Positions 35,437-45,378 of a DNA stretch of 64,000 nucleotides are shown one piece after another (positions within the stretch are counted from its first letter, which is position 1; every line of letters begins with the position of its first letter). The notes under the pieces were generated by a model that searched no databases, was not told the DNA's origin, and worked only from the letters and a program-made list of their open reading frames with translations. Position numbers and translations under genes: made by a program. Source of the stretch: an uncultured Curtobacterium sp. (lineage in GTDB: Bacteria > Actinomycetota > Actinomycetes > Actinomycetales > Microbacteriaceae); the NCBI GenBank assembly GCA_913778205.1, contig CAJYUW010000031.1:186001-250000 (forward strand). Direction: 5' to 3'.

Positions 35437-36081
35437 ATGCAGCGGAACACCCGTCTGGCAGCACTGTCCATCGCCGTCGCAGCGGCCGTCGGCGGCATCG
35501 CCGTCCCGTCCGTCGCGGTCGCCGACACGGCGTCCGCGACCTCGTCGAGCTGGCTCACGATCCACTCGCAGACCCACTACGTCCCCGACCTCGTGACGAC
35601 GGTCACGGGGCAGGCCACCCCGGGGTCCGAGATCCGCGCGACCGTGGACGGCCGTGAGGTCTTCCGGACGGTCGCCTCGGAGCAGGGCAACTGGGACGGC
35701 GCGGTCGGTGTCCTGGGTCAGCGTGGCACGGTCACGATCATCGTCGACCAGCGGTCCGGGGACTCGGCGAACCAGCGGAGCCTCACGCTCCAGCAGGGCC
35801 CTGCGTCGTCGCGGTTCCAGGCGTTGACCGTCTCGCCGCGCTCCGGCTACCTGGTCGGCGCGACCGCGAGCTACGACGGCACGGCGACCCCCGGGGCGCT
35901 CGTCCTCGGCTCGATCGACGGCAAGGACGTCTTCAAGGCGGTCGCCGGCGAGGACGGCCAGTGGAGCGCGACGACCCTGGTGCCCGCCACGGCGCAGGGC
36001 ACGGTGCAGCTCCTCGTCGAGCAGTTCAGCGAGCACGGCCAGGACAGCCGGACGCTCACGCTCTCCCAGTACGGCAACTGA
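35437..36081 (+). CDS. Secreted protein with two Ig-like repeats, function unknown
   Basis: The 214-residue product starts at an ATG with GAGAGGAAGGA upstream. It has a signal peptide (cleavage expected after VAVADTASA, near residue 33) and then two similar 85-residue modules. Each has a G(Q/T)ATPG turn followed by a VDG(R/K)(E/D)VF strand and a final TV..(I/L)V(D/E)Q strand, which looks like bacterial Ig-like repeats (repeat starts near residues 40 and 130). No wall anchor or catalytic residues are seen. It is alone between two terminators. Confidence 0.7.
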   Translation: MQRNTRLAALSIAVAAAVGGIAVPSVAVADTASATSSSWLTIHSQTHYVPDLVTTVTGQATPGSEIRATVDGREVFRTVASEQGNWDGAVGVLGQRGTVTIIVDQRSGDSANQRSLTLQQGPASSRFQALTVSPRSGYLVGATASYDGTATPGALVLGSIDGKDVFKAVAGEDGQWSATTLVPATAQGTVQLLVEQFSEHGQDSRTLTLSQYGN

Positions 36082-36086
36082 GCAGA

Positions 36087-36119
36087 CCGGACGGCACCCG
36101 ATCCGCGGGTGCCGTCCGG
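36087..36119 (+). terminator. Terminator after the secreted repeat protein gene
   Basis: Perfect 13-bp arms CCGGACGGCACCC/GGGTGCCGTCCGG start 6 nt after the stop. A GGTGCC trinucleotide-pair run (GGTGCCGGTGCCGGTGCC) follows near 36134. Confidence 0.85.
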
Positions 36120-36201
36120 AGCCGGTTCCGTCCGGTGCCGGTGCCGGTGCCGGCGCCGTTTCAGGGGTCGGTGACGGTTCCGGCGCAGTCGCGCGGTCCG
36201 G

Positions 36202-36220
36202 CCGGGAGGCGCGGTGCCGG
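36202..36220. repeat. Dispersed repeat core upstream of rarD
   Basis: CCGGGAGGCGCGGTGCCGG carries the GGGAGGCGCGGTGC half-site of the family without a clear partner arm. It ends 24 nt before the rarD -10 hexamer. Confidence 0.6.
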
Positions 36221-36255
36221 TCGGCATCGTCGGCGCGGCTTCCTAGGATGGTTCC

Positions 36256-37218
36256 GTGAGTGAACCGACGACCACGCGACCGGCCCGCAGCGAGGCATCC
36301 GTCGGTGTCGTCCAGGCAATCGTGGCGTACGGGCTGTGGGGACTCATGCCGCTGCTCTTCGCGGCGATGTCCCCGGCCGGCGCGTTCGAGATCGTCGCCT
36401 GGCGGATCGTCTTCGGGCTGGTGTTCTGCGCGGTCGCGATCGCGGTCACCCGCTCGTGGCTCCGCACCCGCTCCCTGATCGCCCAGCGTCGGGTGATGCT
36501 CGTGATGGGGCTCGCCGCGGTCCTCATCCTCGTGAACTGGACCGTGTACGTCGCCGCGACGACCACCGGCCACACCGTCGAAGCGGCCCTCGGGTACTTC
36601 ATCAACCCGCTCGTCACGATCGCTCTCGGCGTGGTCGTGCTCCGCGAACGGCTCCGTCCGGCGCAGTGGGCGGCCGTGGGCATCAGCGTCGTCGCGGTCG
36701 TGGTCATCGCGGTCGGGTACGGGCAGATGCCGTGGATCTCCCTGGCGCTGGCGTTCTCGTTCGGGCTGTACGGGCTCGTGAAGAAGCGCGTGGGTGGCAC
36801 GGTCGACGCGTTGAGCGGCCTGACGATCGAGACCGCCTGGCTGCTCCCGCTCGCGGTGGTCGCGCTCGTGGTGATGGGGGCGACGGACCTCGGCGGCGGG
36901 GTGACGTTCACGAGCGAGGGGTGGGTGCACGTCCTCGTGACGGTGCTGACCGGCCCGGCGACCGCGGTGCCGCTGCTGCTCTTCGCGTCCTCGGCAAGGC
37001 GGGTCAGCCTGTCCACGCTCGGGCTCACGCAGTACCTCGCACCGGTCATGCAGCTCCTGGTCGGTGTCGTCGTGCAGCACGAGCCGATGCCGCCCGAACG
37101 CTGGGCGGGCTTCGCGATCGTGTGGGTCGCCCTCGTGGTCCTGACGGTGGACAGCTTCGCCGCCGCGCGGACCGCCCGGCGCCGCTCGCCAGCCGCACCG
37201 GTGCCGGACCCGGCCTGA
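36256..37218 (+). CDS. rarD: EamA-family transporter RarD
   Basis: The 320-residue membrane protein has ten hydrophobic segments in two EamA halves. It shows the RarD features GLWGLMPLLFAAMSPAGAFE, the WRIVFGL turn, NWTVYVAA and EAALGYFINPLVTIALGVV. RarD proteins are drug/metabolite-superfamily exporters. The chloramphenicol link of the E. coli name does not define the substrate here. The GTG start is 6 nt after TAGGAT (leaderless). It is convergent with the livK-like gene across a 21-bp terminator. Confidence 0.92.
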   Translation: MSEPTTTRPARSEASVGVVQAIVAYGLWGLMPLLFAAMSPAGAFEIVAWRIVFGLVFCAVAIAVTRSWLRTRSLIAQRRVMLVMGLAAVLILVNWTVYVAATTTGHTVEAALGYFINPLVTIALGVVVLRERLRPAQWAAVGISVVAVVVIAVGYGQMPWISLALAFSFGLYGLVKKRVGGTVDALSGLTIETAWLLPLAVVALVVMGATDLGGGVTFTSEGWVHVLVTVLTGPATAVPLLLFASSARRVSLSTLGLTQYLAPVMQLLVGVVVQHEPMPPERWAGFAIVWVALVVLTVDSFAAARTARRRSPAAPVPDPA

Positions 37219-37329
37219 CCCGCCCGGCGCCCCCGGGCCTCCCGGCCGTCCCGCGGTGGTGGCGGACCCGGCCTGAGCCATCGTGGCCGCACCGTGCCTC
37301 CGTGCCGCGGATCCCGTGATCCTCACGGC

Positions 37330-37376
37330 GAAAGCGACAGTCCCCCGCGGATGCACCGCGGGGGACTGTCGCTTTC
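37330..37376. terminator. Bidirectional terminator between rarD and the livK-type gene
   Basis: Arms of 21 nt (GAAAGCGACAGTCCCCCGCGG and complement) pair perfectly around ATGCA, with A-rich and T-rich outer ends that suit termination in both directions. Confidence 0.92.
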
Positions 37377-37407
37377 ACGTACCGGTTCGGAGCGAACCGG
37401 CGCTGAC

Positions 37408-38739
37408 CTACTTCACCGAGCCCTGGATGGCACTCTGGTAGGCGGGCTTGTTGTCCGCGTCGAACTTGTAGATGCCGATGTAGGCGCTCGACGGGTCGTT
37501 GTTCCCGTCGAACGGCCCGATGCCGGACGGGCCCGTGTAGTGGACGTCCTTGCCCTCACCGAGCAGCGCGGAGCAGTCCTTGAACGTCGAGCACTCGGTG
37601 CCGCCGTCCGCACCGGAGACCGCCGCCATGTTCGCCTGGATCGTACCGGAGTCGGTGCCCTTGCCCTTCACCGCCGCGAGGGCGGCGAGCATCGTGGCGT
37701 CGTAGGACTCGGCCGCGTACGAGTAGTCGGCCAGCTCCTTGCCCGCGGACTGCTGGTAGAACTCCGCGAAGCGCTTCTTCAGGTCGTCCTTCGGCGACGC
37801 ACCGGGGATGGTGCCCTGGGCGCCGGTGAGGGTGCCCTTGTCGAAGTCCTTCGAGTAGTCGGCGGTGTTGCCGTCGGACATGTAGATCTTCGACATGTCG
37901 GCGTTCTGTGCCTTGAGTTCCGGGATGATCGACTTCGTCTCGTCGAACGCGAGCACGACGATCGCGTCGGGCTTCGTGTCGAGGGCCGCCGTCACCTCGG
38001 ACGAGAACGTGGTCTGTCCGGGCGGGAACTCCTGGCCCTTGCCCTTGCCGCCGTACACGACCTGTCCGCCGGAGGCCTCGACGGCGGCCTGGACCGAGTT
38101 GCGCAGGCCCGTGCCGTAGGTGTCGTTGAAGACCAGGAACGCGACCTTGGCGTTGCCGTCACCGGTGACGAGCTGACCGAGTGCCGACCCCTGCACCGAG
38201 TCCGGCGGAGCGGTCCGGAAGTAGTACGACGAGTAGCCGGAGAGGTCCGTCGCCGTGTTCGCGGGGGAGATCTCCACGATGCAGTTGCTCGTGAGCTGGT
38301 CGATCACGTTGAGCGTGACGGAGGACGACTCCGCACCGATCGCGACGGGCACCTTCGCGTTGACGAGCTTGGTCGCCGCGGCGCTCGACACGGTCATGTC
38401 GTTGCTGTCGCCGGAGTCCGTCGCGGGACTGATCGAGACGTCCTTGCCGAGGACGCCGCCGGCCTCGTTGATGTCCTGGACCGCGAGGCCGACGCCCGAC
38501 TCGGCGGGTGGGTTGAGGTAGGCGAGCGACCCGGTGAGGGGCAGGATCGTGCCGATCTTCAGCGCGTCGGTGCTCGGGGAGTCCGGCGCCTTGCAGCTCG
38601 CGGCGGGGTCCTTCTTCGCGCCGCCGGAGGCCGACTCCGACGGCGAGCTGCCGCTCGAGGTGGTGGAACACGCGGCGAGCAGGAGCGCTGCGACGCCTGC
38701 CACTGCCAGTGCCGAGGTGGCACGGGTGGTTCTGATCAT
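37408..38739 (-). CDS. Branched-chain amino-acid-type ABC transporter substrate-binding lipoprotein
   Basis: The 443-residue protein begins MIRTTRATSALAVAGVAALL and has the lipobox LLLAAC with Cys24 as the lipidated residue. A Ser/Gly linker and a LivJ/LivK-type periplasmic-binding fold follow (TILPLTGSLAYLNPPAESG, GAESSSVTLNVIDQL, YDATMLAALA). Start at 38739 with AAAGGG 8 nt upstream. It lies on the opposite strand from the livHMGF-type operon at 40760-44865, with guaB between them, and is almost certainly the partner binding protein. Substrate could be Leu/Ile/Val or a related amino acid or amide. Confidence 0.9.
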   Translation of the reverse strand: MIRTTRATSALAVAGVAALLLAACSTTSSGSSPSESASGGAKKDPAASCKAPDSPSTDALKIGTILPLTGSLAYLNPPAESGVGLAVQDINEAGGVLGKDVSISPATDSGDSNDMTVSSAAATKLVNAKVPVAIGAESSSVTLNVIDQLTSNCIVEISPANTATDLSGYSSYYFRTAPPDSVQGSALGQLVTGDGNAKVAFLVFNDTYGTGLRNSVQAAVEASGGQVVYGGKGKGQEFPPGQTTFSSEVTAALDTKPDAIVVLAFDETKSIIPELKAQNADMSKIYMSDGNTADYSKDFDKGTLTGAQGTIPGASPKDDLKKRFAEFYQQSAGKELADYSYAAESYDATMLAALAAVKGKGTDSGTIQANMAAVSGADGGTECSTFKDCSALLGEGKDVHYTGPSGIGPFDGNNDPSSAYIGIYKFDADNKPAYQSAIQGSVK

Positions 38740-38928
38740 CCGTGGAGCCCTTTCTCTGCGCGGGGGGCCCAGCCGCATCGGGTCGAGCGCGGCGTCCTCC
38801 GCGTGGGATGTCGAGAAAGCTAGAGCGGATGTGTTTCGCCCGTGTGTCGATCATCCGCCCCTGGATGTTTCGTTACAGAGCCGTGATGAATCTGAGCAGT
38901 CGCACAACCGCTCCGTACCCCGGACGCA

Positions 38929-38964
38929 CGAACGCCCCGCTCCTCGGTGGGAGCGGGGCGTTCG
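38929..38964 (-). terminator. Terminator after guaB
   Basis: CGAACGCCCCGCTCC and GGAGCGGGGCGTTCG form perfect 15-bp arms 10 nt beyond the guaB stop. It also separates guaB from the binding-protein gene. The 190 nt between it and that gene hold that gene's promoter, but no clear hexamer pair was found. Confidence 0.88.
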
Positions 38965-38974
38965 GCGGGCCGGG

Positions 38975-40723
<1,749 letters not shown>

Positions 40724-40759
40724 CTAGGGTCCTCGACTATCCGAACGAGAGGCTCATCC

Positions 40760-42181
40760 GTGGGTTCCATCACTCCGCCGGGGCCGGCACTGCTGCGCCG
40801 GTTCCGCCGAGGAGCACCAGGCCGCAGCCGCCTGCTCCTCGCCGCAGTACTCTTCCTCGCCTTCCTCGCCACCTTCGCGATCGACTGGGCAGTGTCGCCC
40901 GCGGCGCACGCGGCGACGAGCAGCCCGTCCGCCTCGACCAGCACGGCGCCGGCATCCTCCGGCCCCTGCACGGTCAGTCCCACGAACGGGTGCATCCAGG
41001 GCACGATCCTCGACTCCGACCGCAAGCCCGCCACCGGGGTCGACGTCGATGTGACCGGACCCGGCGGCTTCGCGCAGACCGCCACGACCACGGACACCGG
41101 CCGGTGGTCGGTGCGGGTCGAGACCGCCGGGCAGTACACGGTGAGCGTCGACCAGGACACCCTGCCGAAGGGGCAGTACCTGACGAACGCCGCGGACGCG
41201 GAGCGGAAGGTGACCGCCTCGCTCAACGCGAACGTCGGGCAGATCTTCCAGCTCTCCGACCAGCAGGGCGCCACCACCGAGACCGACTCGAGCAGCTTCA
41301 GCTTCACCCGGGCCTGGCAGCAGTTCGCCTCCGGGATCCGGCTCGGGCTCCTCATCGCCCTCGCCTCGATCGGGCTCTCGCTCATCTACGGCACGACCGG
41401 GCTGTCGAGCTTCTCGCACGGCGAGCAGGTCACGCTCGGCGGGCTCCTCGCCTACGTCTTCGCCAACCAGCTCGGGTGGAACATCTGGGTGACCGGCATC
41501 GTCGTCACCCTGCTCTGCGCGGCCACCGGGTACCTGCAGGACGCGGCGATCTGGCGGCCCCTGCGGCGGAAGCGGATCAGTCTGACCCAGCTCATGATCG
41601 TGACGATCGGCCTCTCGATCGCGGCGCAGTACCTCTTCCAGTACTTCTTCGGCGCCTCCACCGTGCGCATCCAGCAGGGCAACCCGGAGACGGTCTCGTT
41701 CGCGGGCATCACGCTGACGGTGCAGTCCTACGTGGCGATGGCGATCGCGCTCGTCGTGCTCGTCGCCACCGGCCTGTTCCTCGCGAAGACCCGCTTCGGC
41801 CGTGCGACCCGTGCGGTGTCGGACAACCCGGCGCTCGCCGCGGCGTCGGGCATCGACGTCGACCGGGTGATCCGGTTCGTGTGGACGCTCGCCGCCGGTC
41901 TCGCCGGACTGTCCGGCGTGATGCTCGGCCTCGTGCTCAACGGCGTGAACTGGCAGACCGGCCTGCAGCTGCTGCTCCTGATGTTCGCGTCCGTGACCCT
42001 CGGCGGGCTCGGGACCGCGTACGGGGCGCTCGCGGGCTCGATGATCATCGGCGTCGTGGTCGAGCTGACGAACCTCGTCCTGCCGGGCGACTTCAAGTAC
42101 GCCACCGCCCTCGTCATCCTCATCCTCATCCTGCTGTTCCGGCCGCAGGGCATCTTCGGTCGTGCCGAGCGGATCGGCTAA
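40760..42181 (+). CDS. LivH-type ABC permease fused to an N-terminal extracellular regulatory-like domain
   Basis: The 473-residue product has a signal/membrane segment (residues 24-44) and a Ser/Thr-rich linker. Next is a beta-rich module at about 78-168 (GCIQGTILDSDRKPATGV to the RVETAGQYTVSVDQ strand) of the carboxypeptidase-regulatory-like type. A complete LivH permease starts near residue 185, with ASIGLSLIYGTTGLSSFSHG and a final FRPQGIFGR. LivH proteins are usually about 300 residues. The GTG at 40760 has GAGAGG 7 nt upstream. First gene of the livHMGF-type operon. Confidence 0.88.
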   Translation: MGSITPPGPALLRRFRRGAPGRSRLLLAAVLFLAFLATFAIDWAVSPAAHAATSSPSASTSTAPASSGPCTVSPTNGCIQGTILDSDRKPATGVDVDVTGPGGFAQTATTTDTGRWSVRVETAGQYTVSVDQDTLPKGQYLTNAADAERKVTASLNANVGQIFQLSDQQGATTETDSSSFSFTRAWQQFASGIRLGLLIALASIGLSLIYGTTGLSSFSHGEQVTLGGLLAYVFANQLGWNIWVTGIVVTLLCAATGYLQDAAIWRPLRRKRISLTQLMIVTIGLSIAAQYLFQYFFGASTVRIQQGNPETVSFAGITLTVQSYVAMAIALVVLVATGLFLAKTRFGRATRAVSDNPALAAASGIDVDRVIRFVWTLAAGLAGLSGVMLGLVLNGVNWQTGLQLLLLMFASVTLGGLGTAYGALAGSMIIGVVVELTNLVLPGDFKYATALVILILILLFRPQGIFGRAERIG

Positions 42182-42192
42182 GGAGCGCCGTC

Positions 42193-43179
42193 ATGGACTA
42201 CTTCCTCTCCCTGCTCTCCGCGCTCTCGCAGGAGGCGCTCGCCCCGACCACGGCAGCGTTCGCGCTGGCCGCGATCGGCCTGAACGTGCACTTCGGCCTC
42301 ACCGGGCTCGTGAACATGGGCCAGGCGGCGTTCCTGCTGCTCGGCGCCTACGGCTTCGCGATCTCGATCACGAACGGGCTGCCCTTCGTGGTCGCCGTGC
42401 TCGTCGCCCTCGCGATCGCCATCGTCTTCGCGGTGATCCTCGGCATCCCGACCCTGCGGCTCCGCGGCGACTACCTGGCGATCGTGACGATCTCCGGCGC
42501 CGAGATCATCCGCATGGTCGGCCGGTCGAGCCTGCTCACCGACACCACGGGCGGCTCGAACGGCATCGCCGGCGCCACGTACCGCGACCCGTTCAACGCG
42601 ATCAGCCCGCTGCCCGACGGGACCACGACGATCCTGTGGTTCACCTACTCGAACAACGGCGTCAACGGCTGGTGGATCCGGCTCGCGGCGTGGGGGCTCG
42701 TCGCGCTGTTCACGCTCGTGCTGTTCCTCCTCATGCGGAGCCCGTGGGGCCGGGTCGTCAAGGCCATCCGCGAGGACGAGGACGCCGTCCGCTCGCTCGG
42801 CAAGAACGTCTACTCGTACAAGATGCAGGCGCTGGTCTTCGGTGGCGCGCTCGGGGCGCTCGCCGGGGTCATCTACGTCCTGCCGAGCTCCGTCCAGCCC
42901 GACGCGATGGGCCGCTCGATGACCTTCTTCATCTGGACGGCGCTCATCCTCGGCGGCGCGGCCACGGTGTTCGGGCCGGTGCTCGGGGCGGTGCTGTTCT
43001 TCGTCGTCCGGCTCTTCATCCGCACGGTGGCGAGCGACTTCATCCCCGACGCGATCATGAACCAGCAGCAGGCGGAGCAGTTCTCCTACGTGCTCGTCGG
43101 TGTCGCGCTCATGCTCCTCATCGTGTTCCGTCCACAGGGCCTCCTCGGCAACAAGAAGGAGCTGACGTTCAGTGTCTGA
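42193..43179 (+). CDS. LivM-type branched-chain amino-acid ABC permease
   Basis: The 328-residue membrane protein has eight or nine hydrophobic segments and the LivM features GLNVHFGLTGLVNMGQAAFL, LRLRGDYLAIVTISGAEI, a coupling-helix region KAIREDEDAVRSLGKNVY, and the end FRPQGLLGNKKE. It forms the membrane channel with the LivH-type partner. AAGGAG lies upstream of the ATG. Its end overlaps the next ATPase gene by 8 nt. Confidence 0.94.
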   Translation: MDYFLSLLSALSQEALAPTTAAFALAAIGLNVHFGLTGLVNMGQAAFLLLGAYGFAISITNGLPFVVAVLVALAIAIVFAVILGIPTLRLRGDYLAIVTISGAEIIRMVGRSSLLTDTTGGSNGIAGATYRDPFNAISPLPDGTTTILWFTYSNNGVNGWWIRLAAWGLVALFTLVLFLLMRSPWGRVVKAIREDEDAVRSLGKNVYSYKMQALVFGGALGALAGVIYVLPSSVQPDAMGRSMTFFIWTALILGGAATVFGPVLGAVLFFVVRLFIRTVASDFIPDAIMNQQQAEQFSYVLVGVALMLLIVFRPQGLLGNKKELTFSV

Positions 43180-44074
43180 GTACAGCCACCCCAAGGCCGA
43201 CCCGATCCTGACGGTCGACACCGTCACCCGGCGCTTCGGCGGCATGACCGCGGTCGACGTCGACCACCTCGAGGTCCAGCGCGGGTCGATCACCGCCCTG
43301 ATCGGGCCGAACGGCGCCGGCAAGACGACGTTCTTCAACCTGCTCACCGGGTTCGACAAGCCGAGCCCGGGCGCGCGGACCCGCTTCAACGGCGACACGC
43401 TGCAGAAGACGAGCGCGACGCACATCGCGAACAAGGGCATGGTCCGCACGTTCCAGCTCACCAAGGCGCTCTCGCGGCTCACGGTGATGCAGAACATGCT
43501 GCTCGGAGCGCGCGACCAGCCCGGCGAGAACTTCTTCGCCGCGCTCGTCCCCGCGCTCTGGCGTCCCCGCGAGCGGGCGATCACCGCGAAGGCCGAGGAG
43601 ATCCTCGCGCGCTTCAAGCTCGACACGAAGGCGGACGACTACGCCGGCTCGCTGTCCGGCGGGCAGCGGAAGCTCCTCGAGATGGCGAGGGCGCTCATGT
43701 CCGACCCGACGATGATCATGCTCGACGAGCCGATGGCCGGTGTGAACCCGGCGCTGACCCAGTCGCTCCTCGGGCACATCCAGTCCCTGCGCGACGACGG
43801 CATGACCGTGCTGTTCGTCGAGCACGACATGCACATGGTCCGGCACATCTCGGACTGGGTGGTCGTGATGGCCGAGGGCAAGGTCGTCGCCGAGGGACCG
43901 GCGGACACCGTGATGGATGACCAGGCCGTCATCGACGCGTACCTCGGCGCCCACCACGACACCGACCTGGGCGACGACTCGCTCCTCACCGAGGAGACCT
44001 ACGAGGAACTCGCCGAGGAGGTCGAGCAGGAAGACGACCAGCGCGAAGCAGACGAGCAGGAGGCGACCCGATGA
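43172..44074 (+). CDS. LivG-type ABC transporter ATPase
   Basis: The 300-residue cytosolic ATPase has Walker A GPNGAGKTT (45-53), the Q-loop near RTFQLTKALS, the signature LSGGQRKLLEMARAL, Walker B IMLDEPMAGV and the H-loop FVEHDMH. The last 40 residues are an extra acidic, Glu/Asp-rich tail. It overlaps the permease gene by 8 nt (GTG start) and the next ATPase gene by 4 nt. Confidence 0.94.
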   Translation: MSEYSHPKADPILTVDTVTRRFGGMTAVDVDHLEVQRGSITALIGPNGAGKTTFFNLLTGFDKPSPGARTRFNGDTLQKTSATHIANKGMVRTFQLTKALSRLTVMQNMLLGARDQPGENFFAALVPALWRPRERAITAKAEEILARFKLDTKADDYAGSLSGGQRKLLEMARALMSDPTMIMLDEPMAGVNPALTQSLLGHIQSLRDDGMTVLFVEHDMHMVRHISDWVVVMAEGKVVAEGPADTVMDDQAVIDAYLGAHHDTDLGDDSLLTEETYEELAEEVEQEDDQREADEQEATR

Positions 44075-44865
44075 CCGACGCAACCGACCCCACGAACGCG
44101 AGCCGTGCCTCCAGTCCGACCGCCACCGTCGAGCCCGTCCTCAGCGCGAAGAACCTCGTCGCGGGCTACCTGCCCGGGGTGAACATCCTGAACGGCTGCG
44201 ACCTGGACTGCTACCCGGGCGAGCTCATCGGCATCATCGGCCCGAACGGCGCCGGCAAGTCGACGCTGCTCAAGGCCCTCTTCGGGCTCGTGTCCGTCCG
44301 GGAGGGCGCCGTGACCCTGCAGGGCGAGGACATCACGAACCTCAAGGCGAACAAGCTCGTCCAGGCCGGGGTCGGGTTCGTGCCGCAGACGAACAACGTC
44401 TTCCCGTCGCTGTCCATCGAGGAGAACCTCCAGATGGGGCTGTACCTCCGGCCCCGGAAGTTCGCCGAGCGCCTCGAGGTCATCTACGACCTCTTCCCGG
44501 TGCTGGCGCAACGGCGGAACCAGCGGGCGGGCTCGCTGTCCGGTGGCGAGCGGCAGTCCGTCGCGATGGCCCGTGCGCTCATGATGGACCCGAAGGTGCT
44601 GCTGCTCGACGAGCCGAGCGCGGGGCTGTCGCCCGTGCGGCAGGACGAGACGTTCATCCGCACCCGCCGGATCAACAAGGCCGGTGTGTCGATCATCATG
44701 GTGGAGCAGAACGCGCGACGCTGTCTGCAGATCTGCGATCGTGGGTACGTGCTCGACCAGGGGAGGAACGCGTACTCGGGCACGGGGCGTGAACTCGCCG
44801 ACGACCCGAAGGTCATCGAGCTGTACCTGGGAACGCTCGCCAAGGACGTCGACTCGGCGCGGTAG
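44071..44865 (+). CDS. LivF-type ABC transporter ATPase
   Basis: The 264-residue ATPase has Walker A GPNGAGKST (57-65), Q-loop VPQTNNVFPSLSIEENL, signature LSGGERQSVAMARAL, Walker B LLLDEPSAGLSP and H-loop MVEQNAR. The first 24 residues are not conserved. Part of them (RASSPTATV) is encoded by a copy of the dispersed repeat core. It ends the transporter operon, followed by a terminator. Confidence 0.93.
   Translation: MTDATDPTNASRASSPTATVEPVLSAKNLVAGYLPGVNILNGCDLDCYPGELIGIIGPNGAGKSTLLKALFGLVSVREGAVTLQGEDITNLKANKLVQAGVGFVPQTNNVFPSLSIEENLQMGLYLRPRKFAERLEVIYDLFPVLAQRRNQRAGSLSGGERQSVAMARALMMDPKVLLLDEPSAGLSPVRQDETFIRTRRINKAGVSIIMVEQNARRCLQICDRGYVLDQGRNAYSGTGRELADDPKVIELYLGTLAKDVDSAR
44103..44118. 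repeat. Dispersed repeat core inside the livF-type gene
   Basis: CCGTGCCTCCAGTCCG matches the family core exactly and lies within the non-conserved N-terminal codons of the ATPase gene. Confidence 0.65.
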
Positions 44866-44912
44866 CGCCGGTCGACCCGCGGGTCCTGCTGTGGGGGTGG
44901 GATCCGCACCGG

Positions 44913-44952
44913 ATGGGGCCGTGCGTGGACGCTCCGCGCCGCACGGCCCCAT
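44913..44952 (+). terminator. Terminator after the transporter operon
   Basis: ATGGGGCCGTGCG and CGCACGGCCCCAT form perfect 13-bp arms with a 14-nt loop, 48 nt after the last stop. Confidence 0.8.
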
Positions 44953-45002
44953 TCCCGTGACCGGCGCGTCCGTGACCCCGTCGCCGTCGGTCGCGCCGCA
45001 CA

Positions 45003-45021
45003 CCGGCCTGGAGGCACGGAT
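45003..45021. repeat. Dispersed repeat core upstream of the small membrane protein gene
   Basis: CCGGCCTGGAGGCACGGAT is the reverse-orientation core (complement of CCGTGCCTCCAGGCCGG). It ends about 18 nt before a -10-like TACCGT. Confidence 0.7.
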
Positions 45022-45051
45022 CGCCCCCGACGGTCGACTACCGTTGCGCAG

Positions 45052-45252
45052 GTGCGCACCTCCGGCCCCCGACCGTCCGGTCCCCGCGCCCTCGACGCGG
45101 TCGTCTGGCTCCTCTTCGCCGCGCTGTTCGTCGGTGCCGCACTGCTCGTGAAGGTCGCGGCGGTGCTGCTCGTCGTCCTCGTCCTGCTCGCGCTGCTCCT
45201 CGGTCTCGTGTTGCGCACCCTGCGGCGGCGGAGGACGCGCAACCGGTCCTGA
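45052..45252 (+). CDS. Small membrane protein, function unknown
   Basis: The 66-residue product has a short basic/Pro start, one or two hydrophobic segments covering residues 15-53 (AVVWLLFAALFVGAALLV and a Leu/Val-rich run) and a strongly basic RTLRRRRTRNRS end. The GTG is 7 nt after TACCGT at 45039-45044, consistent with a leaderless transcript. No family was recognised. The positive tail suggests the C-terminus stays in the cytosol. Coding status is likely but unproven. Confidence 0.5.
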   Translation: MRTSGPRPSGPRALDAVVWLLFAALFVGAALLVKVAAVLLVVLVLLALLLGLVLRTLRRRRTRNRS

Positions 45253-45378
45253 CGCGGAGCCCGGCGGGCGTCGCGGTCGTCGTCGTGGGGCGCCGTCGCC
45301 GGGAGCGTCGCGGTCGGCGTCGTCCGACCGTCCGCCCGGTCCGGGGCCGCGTCGGAGGCCGCCCGCTAGGCTGTCGGC

